NCBI RefSeq assembly: GCF_025154075.1
Contig: NZ_JAOAMU010000008.1
Span: forward strand, 1 to 64,000
Direction of reading: 5' to 3'
Length of the DNA stretch: 64,000 nucleotides
Source: Chryseobacterium herbae
GTDB lineage: Bacteria; Bacteroidota; Bacteroidia; Flavobacteriales; Weeksellaceae
The number at the start of each line of letters is the position of its first letter. Position 1 is the stretch's first letter. This document shows positions 43,345 through 50,468 of this stretch, one piece after another. A model generated the notes under the pieces. That model had not been told where the DNA came from, searched no databases, and was given only the letters and a program-made list of their open reading frames with translations. The position numbers were made by a program, and so were the translations under genes.

Positions 43345-43971
43345 ATGATTAAAAATATTGTTTTAGGAGCATTTATATTCTTTTCAGGCTTCCTTTCTGC
43401 TCAAATGACCGCTATGTCAGTTGCAGAAGCTAAAGCATTTGTAACGAAAGTGTCTTCTGAAACCCAGGAGATCAAAACACTTCAGAGCGATTTTACCCAA
43501 ACCAAAAAGATGGATTTTCTGGATAAAAGCATCGTTACCTACGGGAAAATGTCTTTGAAATCACCGAATATGCTGAGCTGGAAGTATACAAAACCCTATC
43601 AGTATAGCATTGTTTTTAAAGAAGGTAAAATTTTCATCAATGATCAGGGGAAAAAATCGTCTGTAGATGCGAAGAGTAAGACCTTTGAGAAGATCAATAA
43701 GCTGATCGTAGGAAGTTCAAACGGAAAAATGTTCAGCGATCCTGAATTTACCGTGTCTTATTATAAAAACGGAAATTTCAATGTGGCCAAATTCACTCCA
43801 AAATCTGCCCAGCTTTTGAAATACATCAAACAGATTGAACTTCATTTTCCAAAAAATCAGTCTACGGTTTCACAGGTCAATATGACGGAAGCTTCCGGAG
43901 ACACGACGAATATTGTATTCAAAAACACCAAAATCAATGCAGCGATTGCAGCTTCAGAGTTTAGTTTATAG
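43345..43971 (+). CDS. LolA-like periplasmic carrier protein
   Basis: A 208-residue protein with a signal peptide (LSAQ, residue 19) and the LolA fold pattern: TLQSDFTQTKKMDFLDKSIVTYGKMSLKSPNMLSWKYTKPYQY (about 46-88). LolA carries lipoproteins across the periplasm in a hydrophobic half-barrel; LolA-like genes are regular members of aryl-polyene clusters, where they are presumed to carry pigment or its lipid. It starts two bases after the deacetylase and its 3' end overlaps the following lipoprotein gene by 35 bases. Confidence 0.85.
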   Translation: MIKNIVLGAFIFFSGFLSAQMTAMSVAEAKAFVTKVSSETQEIKTLQSDFTQTKKMDFLDKSIVTYGKMSLKSPNMLSWKYTKPYQYSIVFKEGKIFINDQGKKSSVDAKSKTFEKINKLIVGSSNGKMFSDPEFTVSYYKNGNFNVAKFTPKSAQLLKYIKQIELHFPKNQSTVSQVNMTEASGDTTNIVFKNTKINAAIAASEFSL

Positions 43972-44578
43972 TCTGGTTTTCCTGTTGTTTGTTTCCTGTA
44001 AAAGTTACCAACTGACAGATGCAAAACCGGTTCAGCGTTCTGAGAAAACGGTTGAAAATTTATATTTTTCTACCGGTGAAGATTATGTGTATAAATGCCA
44101 GATGGATATTTATAAAAATCACGTAAGCGGAATTCTGATTATCAAAAAACTGAATGAAACGACTCACCGTGTGGCCATGACTTCAGATTTTGGAAATAAA
44201 TTAATTGATTTCGAGATTTCCGAGAATGATTTTAAATTGAATTACGTTCTACCGGATCTTGATAAAAAAATTGTCATTAATTTTTTAAAGAACGATTTCC
44301 GGGAGCTGTTAAAAAGGAAATTTCCGGTGAATGAATCTTTTGAAAACGATCATTCTAAAATCTATCTGTCAAAAGCCGACAAAAGGGCTTACTATCTCTT
44401 TTTCAATAAGAAAGACGGGCTGTTGAAAAACATCATTTACACGAAAAACAATAAGGAGAAAATCGATTTCAGTTTTGCAGCAAAAAAACATATCTTCGCG
44501 GATAGCTTAAACCTGCAACATAAGGACTTTAAGATCAATATAAAACTATTTCAAATAACTGAAACCGAACAGAATTAA
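43937..44578 (+). CDS. Lipoprotein of unknown function in the pigment operon
   Basis: A 213-residue lipoprotein: signal ending LLFVSCKS with lipidated Cys at about residue 20. The mature part is beta-rich (SGILIIKKLNETTHRVAMTSDFGNKLIDFEI) and may have a LolB-like half-barrel fold that accepts cargo from the LolA-like protein encoded just upstream; this is inference from position and strand pattern. An in-frame ATG 24 bases upstream exists, but the one at 43937 gives the better signal peptide. It overlaps the LolA-like gene by 35 bases and precedes the barrel gene by one base. Confidence 0.72.
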   Translation: MQRLQLQSLVYSLVFLLFVSCKSYQLTDAKPVQRSEKTVENLYFSTGEDYVYKCQMDIYKNHVSGILIIKKLNETTHRVAMTSDFGNKLIDFEISENDFKLNYVLPDLDKKIVINFLKNDFRELLKRKFPVNESFENDHSKIYLSKADKRAYYLFFNKKDGLLKNIIYTKNNKEKIDFSFAAKKHIFADSLNLQHKDFKINIKLFQITETEQN

Positions 44579-44579
44579 C

Positions 44580-45182
44580 ATGAACAAATTTCTACTATCA
44601 GCTGTCCTATTCATTTCAAGTCTGTCTTTTGCACAGGTCACTTTCAATCCCGGAATCAGAGTGGGGGCCAATATTGCCCATTTTTCTGACGGTCCTGCGC
44701 ACGACTACTGGTACTATGTGGATAGCCAAAACTATTATTATAATGGAAGCAATACATATGATATAAAATCGAAAATTGATTTTTATATCGGTTTTCAGGC
44801 GAATATCCGATTTGCTAAATTCTATGCTCTTCAACCGGAAGTTTACTATACGCGTCAGGGAGCGAAATACGAAAGCCAGAACCCGGCTGTAGCTTCAAAG
44901 ACCGTAAGTGTTTCTTATGTGGGAGCGGCAGTAGTGAATAAATTTTATTTTGATAAATTTAATATTCATTTCGGACCTACTTTAGAACTTCTTACTGATC
45001 ATAAAAATATTGAATCCCCTACCGATGCGGATTTAGGACTGCTTTTTGGAGCAGGATATGACATTACGAAAAACTTTGGGGTAGAAGCCCGAATTAAAAA
45101 AGGTTTTGTACACATCAAGAGCGATCAAACGAATGTGACCTTCCAAACGGGAGTTTATTATACCTTTAACATGAAAAAATAA
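44580..45182 (+). CDS. Small outer-membrane beta-barrel protein (PorT/Omp-b-brl type)
   Basis: A 200-residue barrel with a signal peptide (SFAQ, residue 19) and alternating strands such as FNPGIRVGANIAHFSD, FYIGFQANIRFAKFYALQPEVYYTRQG and LGLLFGAGYDITKNFGVEARIKKG. It ends VTFQTGVYYTFNMKK. Probably eight-stranded. It is placed in a run of envelope genes (LolA-like, lipoprotein, barrel) inside the pigment operon, which suggests that the pigment is received or organised in the outer membrane there. Not the T9SS PorT itself as far as I can tell. Confidence 0.8.
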   Translation: MNKFLLSAVLFISSLSFAQVTFNPGIRVGANIAHFSDGPAHDYWYYVDSQNYYYNGSNTYDIKSKIDFYIGFQANIRFAKFYALQPEVYYTRQGAKYESQNPAVASKTVSVSYVGAAVVNKFYFDKFNIHFGPTLELLTDHKNIESPTDADLGLLFGAGYDITKNFGVEARIKKGFVHIKSDQTNVTFQTGVYYTFNMKK

Positions 45183-45186
45183 TTTT

Positions 45187-45558
45187 ATGCAGACTATTCT
45201 TACAGACTTTTATACTTTAGAATCCTATGAAAAGGGAGACCATGGAAGTTTCACTGCAAACATTCATCTGAATAAAGATCATGATATTTTTAAAGGTCAT
45301 TTTCCGGGTAATCCCGTGACTCCGGGAGTTTGTATGATGCAGATTGTAAAAGAGCTGACAGAAGAATTCACCGGTTCAAAATTATTTTTAAAAACAGCCT
45401 CGAATGTAAAATTCATGGCCATTATCAATCCTTTTGAGACGCCGGATCTGAAACTTCAGCTGGATATTACTGAAAATGAAGAAGATGTTAAAGTAAAAAA
45501 TATCACTTCTTTTGGCGAGACTATTGCATTAAAAATGTCTGTAAGCTATAAAAAATAA
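45187..45558 (+). CDS. FabZ/ApeI-like beta-hydroxyacyl-ACP dehydratase
   Basis: A 123-residue hotdog protein with the FabZ-type active-site block GHFPGNPVTPGVCMMQIV (about residues 37-54), where the His is catalytic; the acidic residue of FabZ would be in QIVKELTEEF. It matches the ApeI role in aryl-polyene synthesis: dehydration of beta-hydroxy intermediates to the conjugated polyene, possibly together with an ApeP-type partner such as those at 29.4-30.3 kb. Four-base gaps separate it from both neighbours. Confidence 0.87.
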   Translation: MQTILTDFYTLESYEKGDHGSFTANIHLNKDHDIFKGHFPGNPVTPGVCMMQIVKELTEEFTGSKLFLKTASNVKFMAIINPFETPDLKLQLDITENEEDVKVKNITSFGETIALKMSVSYKK

Positions 45559-45562
45559 TCAC

Positions 45563-46039
45563 ATGAAACTTTTCTTATCCCTCATAACTGCTTTTATCTT
45601 TTTCTTCCAGACTGATCTTGAGTCTTTAAGAAACAGCTATGCAAAGGCCAATCAGTCTAATGAAAATACGGAAGCATTCATCAATCTTGCAGAAAAACAA
45701 TCCGGTTCTGATGCCGTAACCACAGGCTATAAAGCTGCTGCACAGATTATGGAAGCGAAGATTGCTAAAAAGAACAGAAAAGCACTTGTAAAAACAGGCG
45801 CAACAAGTCTTGAAAGCATTATCAAAAGTAACCCGAATAATATAGAACTGCGACTGATCAGACTGAGCGTTCAGGAAAATATTCCCAAAATAGTAGGTTA
45901 CAGAGGCAGTATCAAAGATGATAAGGCATTTCTGATCAGTAACTACGGCAAGCAGAACGCAGCCATGAAAAGCTATGTGAAGAAGTTTGCGATGCAGTCC
46001 AGATCCTTTTCAGAGGCAGAAAGAGCCACTATAAAATAA
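45563..46039 (+). CDS. Exported helical protein of unknown function
   Basis: A 158-residue protein with a short N-terminal hydrophobic segment (residues 2-15) that may be a signal peptide or anchor, followed by an all-helical, Ala/Lys-rich region resembling TPR-like helices: AFINLAEKQSGSDAVTTGYKAAAQIMEAK and ELRLIRLSVQENIPKIVGYRGSI. I do not recognise a family. Its place between a dehydratase and a glycosyltransferase with tight spacing suggests a helper role in pigment assembly. Confidence 0.68.
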   Translation: MKLFLSLITAFIFFFQTDLESLRNSYAKANQSNENTEAFINLAEKQSGSDAVTTGYKAAAQIMEAKIAKKNRKALVKTGATSLESIIKSNPNNIELRLIRLSVQENIPKIVGYRGSIKDDKAFLISNYGKQNAAMKSYVKKFAMQSRSFSEAERATIK

Positions 46040-46043
46040 AACA

Positions 46044-47216
46044 ATGACCCTTCAAGAAGTACAAAATGCAATGATTGAGAAAAAGATCTGCATTTTAATA
46101 CCTACTTACAACAATGAAAAAACTCTGAAAAGAGTGATAGACGGTGTTCTGGACTACACCGACGACATTATTGCGGTCAGTGACGGTTCTACTGATTCTA
46201 CTGCACACATCTTAGCAGATTATTCCCAAATAACAGTTATTTCCCTGCCTGAGAACAAAGGCAAAGGAAACGGATTGAAAATTGGCTTCAGGAAGGCCAA
46301 AGAGCTGGGTTATCATTACACCATCACCATCGATTCCGACGGACAGCATTATCCGGATGATATTCCTGTATTTGTAGAGGCTTTAATTCATGAGAAACAC
46401 GATGTTCTTCTGATTGGAAACCGAAATATGTCTCAGGACGGAATTCCGAAAAAAAGCAGCTTTGGAAACAGGTTTTCCAATTTCTGGTTCTGGTTTGAGA
46501 CCGGAATCAAGCTGGAAGACACGCAATCCGGCTACAGGTTATATCCGTTATTAAAAATTCCTAAGAAATATTTCACTCCAAAATTTGAATTTGAGATCGA
46601 AATTATTGTAAGGACTGCCTGGAGGCACGTTCCTGTAAAAAATGTTCCGATCAAGGTTTTATATGACCCTGCAGAAAGGGTTTCTCATTTCAGACCGTTC
46701 AAAGATTTTACGCGGATCAGCATTCTGAATACTATTTTGGTGACGATCACGCTTCTGTACATTATTCCCCGAAATTTCGTGAATAATTTCAAAAAAAAAA
46801 GCTTTAAAAGATTCATAAAGGAAGATGTCCTTGAAAGTGATGGCAGCAACCGTACGAAAGCATTTTCTATTGCGCTGGGCGTATTTATAGGGTTTTCTCC
46901 GTTCTGGGGATTCCATACGCTTCTTGTGATCTCGCTGTCTGTTCTTTTTAAGTTGAATAAAGTTTTGGCTTTTGTGGCATCCAACGTAAGTCTTCCGCCA
47001 TTTATTCCTTTTGTCATTGCGGCTTCCCTGTTTTTGGGCTCGCCTTTCGTACACGGCGACAGTAATATTTTAAGTGGTGAGCTCAATTTTGAACTGATCA
47101 AAAATAACCTGCTTCAATATGTGATCGGAAGTGCTATTCTGGCCACGTCTATGTCCGCGCTCTCTGGCATTGCAACATTTTTTTTCCTGAATAAACTGAA
47201 TCCGGAGAATAAGTAG
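46044..47216 (+). CDS. Family 2 glycosyltransferase with C-terminal DUF2062 membrane domain
   Basis: A 390-residue protein. Residues 12-235 are a dolichyl-phosphate-mannose-synthase-like GT2 domain: ICILIPTYNNEKTLKRV, VSDGSTDST, KGKGNGLKIGF, TIDSDGQHYPDD. Residues 250-385 form a DUF2062 domain with three to four TM helices (IALGVFIGFSPFWGFHTLLVISL). Such glycosyltransferases occur in aryl-polyene clusters and might glycosylate a lipid or pigment end. It is the last gene of unit B; no convincing plus-strand terminator follows. A second in-frame start at 46071 (MIEKK) is possible. Confidence 0.87.
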   Translation: MTLQEVQNAMIEKKICILIPTYNNEKTLKRVIDGVLDYTDDIIAVSDGSTDSTAHILADYSQITVISLPENKGKGNGLKIGFRKAKELGYHYTITIDSDGQHYPDDIPVFVEALIHEKHDVLLIGNRNMSQDGIPKKSSFGNRFSNFWFWFETGIKLEDTQSGYRLYPLLKIPKKYFTPKFEFEIEIIVRTAWRHVPVKNVPIKVLYDPAERVSHFRPFKDFTRISILNTILVTITLLYIIPRNFVNNFKKKSFKRFIKEDVLESDGSNRTKAFSIALGVFIGFSPFWGFHTLLVISLSVLFKLNKVLAFVASNVSLPPFIPFVIAASLFLGSPFVHGDSNILSGELNFELIKNNLLQYVIGSAILATSMSALSGIATFFFLNKLNPENK

Positions 47217-47400
47217 GGAGATTTTAGATTTCAGATTACGGACATTAGATAGTCAATGGTGAATTTTGCTTCGCAAGTGAGAAGTGAATTTTGGGGTAAA
47301 TAAGAGATTTCAGGTATTAGAAGACCCACATCTCGAAACTCTCAAACCCTAAAACACTCTGACTCTCAAACCTCATCTAAAACTCGGAAACAAATCCTAA
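47217..47400. repeat. Degenerate intergenic repeats between pigment unit B and the protease pair
   Basis: Contains GTGAATTTTGCTTCGCAAG-like sequence with a small TTGCTTCGCAA hairpin, GTGAATTTTGGGG, and a run of ACTCTCAAACCC / ACTCTGACTCTCAAACC / CATCTAAAACTC units. Short-period and degenerate, no coding potential. It looks like the scattered extragenic repeats of this group of bacteria. Confidence 0.55.
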
Positions 47401-47402
47401 AA

Positions 47403-47434
47403 CAAAAAAGCCCTGAAGCTCGGCTCCAGGACTT
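47403..47434 (-). terminator. Terminator of the downstream M36 peptidase gene
   Basis: On the minus strand AAAGTCCTGGAGC pairs with GCTTCAGGGCTTT and is followed by six T, about 25 bases past the stop. Nearly the same sequence follows the paralogous gene at 50408-50442. Confidence 0.8.
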
Positions 47435-47457
47435 TCCTCTTTAGATTGCTATTACTC

Positions 47458-50106
47458 TTATTTTGACACAATAATTTTCTGGCTATAATCAATGGCAGCA
47501 CCAGTGATTTTGACGATATAGGTTCCGTTCAGCAGATTGTTAACATGTATTGTCGTCTGTTTGTTAAGATTAATTCTTTCTGTAGCAATAAGTTTCCCTG
47601 CAAAATCATAAATTGATACGGTAGTAATTCCTGACAGATTCATTCCTGAAGGTGTTTTGATTGTAAATTCTGTCTTCACAGGATTTGGATAAATGGATAT
47701 TCCTTTTGTGCTGGAAGAAGCTTCATTCACTGCTAATGTGTTACATTCCGCAGGAATTGTAAAATCTTCCACCTGGTCATCGAGATCTTGTCCAGTCCCC
47801 AAAATAAGTCCGTTAAGTCCTCCTGGCGCAGCATTAACACCAAGTCCCCTTTTAGCAAAAACTTTCCAGATCATACATTTATCCTGTCCCCCGGTTCTTG
47901 CCAGATCTGCTGCTAAGATAGCATCTCTACCCTGCTTGAAATTAGGATTGCATTGCTGAAGTTTAAGGGCATCCACAACCAGCTGCAACACTCTAGCGCT
48001 TCCGCTGTTTGGATCGGCCATGACGTCGCTGTTGTATCCATATTTTTCTGCATATTTCCAGTGAAGATCCCAAAGCATTGTAGCCCAGACAAATCCGATA
48101 CTATGAACATGAGGCTGCACTACAGTTATCCCCAAAAAGCTGCCTGTAATCTTCATTCCGTTTGTTCTTCCGTAAGTATAATTATTAACTGCAAAATCAG
48201 GTGAATACTTAGCCGGTCTTATTCCCACTCCGTTGATTGGCTGCTCGGTGGCAAATGTTCCTACTCCTCTGGGCACGGAAGCATTGTCTCCAGGTCTGTT
48301 GGTCAGCATTAAAGCAAAAAAGTCCGACCACCCTTCTCCCATCTGCTCATTTGAGGTAGTTCCTGACAAACAGCTGCTGCCTGTACCCGTCAGACGGTTG
48401 CTGATCCCATGGCCATACTCATGGATTACAATACCGTTATCCAGGCTTCCGTCTTTGTAAACGTAATTGAGTTTATCATATTTTAAAGTTGAATTGATAA
48501 CTGCTCCACCCGCAATTTCACCTGCTATAAAAGACCCTTCCGGATTTTCAATGAGAACAGACGGAATTGTTATGGATGAATCACTTCCTCCCATTACACC
48601 AAAGCCCACCGATGCCGGGGCATTATATATTACAACTCCTACAGCTCCTTTCAGCTGGGCATTTTTTACTTTAGCTGGAAATCCACACACTCCTCCCCGC
48701 TGTATTAAGGCTATCTTTCCCGCAAGATCTTCGTTAATTGCAGTACAGCCGTCTACAGGTGTCGTAAGAGCCAGATTGGCGGTCACCGGCGGTATTGTTT
48801 CAAGCTTTGGACCGAAAATGGCAGTTCTGCTTCTGAAAGTTCTTGATGTATAAACAGAAGGAGAGTTATAGAATAGGTTCTGCATATTGTCAGGTTCCCA
48901 CAGATACATTTGCATCGTTGGCGGAGAGCCGTCAGCAGGAGAATAGAAGTTGGCATTATTATATCCTCCTCCATCCCAGGCCTCTGCTAAAACGGCATCA
49001 CCCTGAGCACCGCCTTTTCCAAAATTATTGGCCTGAAAATTTCTGGCTGTTTCTGCAAATCCAAGCTTATAAAATACATCATGCACTTTATTATTGACGT
49101 AGAATAGATTAGTGACTGATGCAGATTTGTAGTTATGTGCAGGCAGGCTGATATCCATTGGAAAGTCAAAAGCTCTTACTGAGCCGCCGTCCGGAGAAAA
49201 CTGGGGTGTATTGGTATTATTTTCATCTGTATAAGCATAAACATTGTTTCCTCTCGTATTGGTATAGCTGCTCGTTCCGTCGAAATGCCACCCTTCCGGA
49301 GAAGCAGTAGTATCCCATGGATTGTTAAGCAATGCTCTGCTTCCAAAAGTAGGAGCCTCTACAGGAAAGGGCAATACATTGTAAGAGGCATTATCAGGAA
49401 CCAGGACAAGGTTATTGGTTAACTTACCAATCCCCGAATTTATCTGTACAGGACCAGGGACAGGGTGGATATTGGCAGTTGAATGAGACATTTCATCATG
49501 ATGTTTATAAGCACCATCATGAAAGCTACATGAAAGAGTCAATTTCTCTGTGTATAAAATGCCACCATCATCTGTACTGATGATTACATTCCACATATTA
49601 CCTGTTTCTTTTTCTTTTACATCAAACCTGTAGCCAAGGATTAGTTCTCCGTCTTTTGCAAAATAAATCAGCTGAGTTTTTAAAGGTTCTTCTTTTCCTT
49701 CACTGTTGCGGGTAGTAGGATACCCTTTGATTTTTTGGACTGCTTCTGTTACCAGCGCATCTTTTCCGGCATTCTGATTACCTTTCACACGGGAGGGGTA
49801 CATTTTGATAAAAGTATCTGCCAGGTTTAAGACTTTCCCCTCTCTTATCAGAACATTAGCTGAACTTCCAAAAATAGGAATCCCATTGATGGTCTGCTGT
49901 ATTCCTACAACGTCGCCGTTTAAACTTTTTGAAGGGTCTACATTGACAACGGTAAATGTCTTCAGTTCAGGATTTACTTTCTGAAATGTCTTTTCAGAAT
50001 GAATGTAGTCTTTTATAACCTGTTCATAGTTTTGAGCATTTGACAAGCCAAAACCGAATAAAGAACAAAGCAGTAAAATTCTAACACTTAGTTGATTTCT
50101 TTTCAT
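47458..50106 (-). CDS. T9SS-secreted M36 (fungalysin) metallopeptidase, copy 1
   Basis: An 882-residue extracellular zinc protease. Order: signal peptide (SNAQ, residue 25), FTP propeptide (about 38-105, VVGIQQTINGIPIFGSSANVLI), a PepSY-like segment, the M36 catalytic domain, a PA domain inserted at about 440-545 (GKIALIQRGGVCGFPAKV), the zinc helix HEYGH (His562, His566) with third ligand in NEQMGEGWSDF, and a type A T9SS tail (GISIYPNPVKTEF to NGTYIVKI). All catalytic residues are present. It is a tandem paralogue of the next gene, including the terminator. Not obviously related to the pigment genes on either side. Confidence 0.94.
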   Translation of the reverse strand: MKRNQLSVRILLLCSLFGFGLSNAQNYEQVIKDYIHSEKTFQKVNPELKTFTVVNVDPSKSLNGDVVGIQQTINGIPIFGSSANVLIREGKVLNLADTFIKMYPSRVKGNQNAGKDALVTEAVQKIKGYPTTRNSEGKEEPLKTQLIYFAKDGELILGYRFDVKEKETGNMWNVIISTDDGGILYTEKLTLSCSFHDGAYKHHDEMSHSTANIHPVPGPVQINSGIGKLTNNLVLVPDNASYNVLPFPVEAPTFGSRALLNNPWDTTASPEGWHFDGTSSYTNTRGNNVYAYTDENNTNTPQFSPDGGSVRAFDFPMDISLPAHNYKSASVTNLFYVNNKVHDVFYKLGFAETARNFQANNFGKGGAQGDAVLAEAWDGGGYNNANFYSPADGSPPTMQMYLWEPDNMQNLFYNSPSVYTSRTFRSRTAIFGPKLETIPPVTANLALTTPVDGCTAINEDLAGKIALIQRGGVCGFPAKVKNAQLKGAVGVVIYNAPASVGFGVMGGSDSSITIPSVLIENPEGSFIAGEIAGGAVINSTLKYDKLNYVYKDGSLDNGIVIHEYGHGISNRLTGTGSSCLSGTTSNEQMGEGWSDFFALMLTNRPGDNASVPRGVGTFATEQPINGVGIRPAKYSPDFAVNNYTYGRTNGMKITGSFLGITVVQPHVHSIGFVWATMLWDLHWKYAEKYGYNSDVMADPNSGSARVLQLVVDALKLQQCNPNFKQGRDAILAADLARTGGQDKCMIWKVFAKRGLGVNAAPGGLNGLILGTGQDLDDQVEDFTIPAECNTLAVNEASSSTKGISIYPNPVKTEFTIKTPSGMNLSGITTVSIYDFAGKLIATERINLNKQTTIHVNNLLNGTYIVKITGAAIDYSQKIIVSK

Positions 50107-50468
50107 AATGTCTTTTTATGATGGGTAATGTAAATTCATTTCATAAAAAAACACAGCTAAATCGACATAAAATTAAATAATCAACAAATAAAAACAGAAA
50201 TAACATAGAATAATTAAATTAATTTACCAAAATACATAAAATATGTTTTTATTATTAACCTTTATTTGGTGAATTGACCGTGAGAAAACCTCTTGACAAT
50301 ATGAAAATTAAACAATTGTTTACTAAATCCGCATGGGATTCCGGGGTGACTGGATTAAATCTTAAAATAATTAACCTCAGTCCATATAAAGAAAATCAGT
50401 ATTCATAACAAAAAAGCCCTGAAGCTGTGCTCCAGGACTTTCCTCTCTATGTTGTTATTATTCTACTT
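50107..50468. other. 362-base gap between the tandem peptidase genes
   Basis: AT-rich, with the 5' region of copy 1 on the right of 50107 and the terminator of copy 2 at 50408-50442. I see no TAnnTTTG box on the minus strand and no coding frame. Confidence 0.5.
50408..50442 (-). terminator. Terminator of the upstream M36 peptidase gene
   Basis: Same stem as at 47403-47434 with only two or three base changes, all in or next to the loop (GCTGTGC in place of GCTCGGC), and again about 25 bases past the stop. The duplicated unit therefore included its terminator. Confidence 0.8.

Noticed and set aside
43345..44578. Sequencing error joining the LolA-like gene and the lipoprotein
   Set aside because: Although they overlap by 35 bases, each has its own signal sequence and a complete domain.
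46659..47101. Two minus-strand open frames of 131 and 138 residues
   Set aside because: Both are antisense to the GT2-DUF2062 gene, and only the plus-strand frame has recognisable domains.
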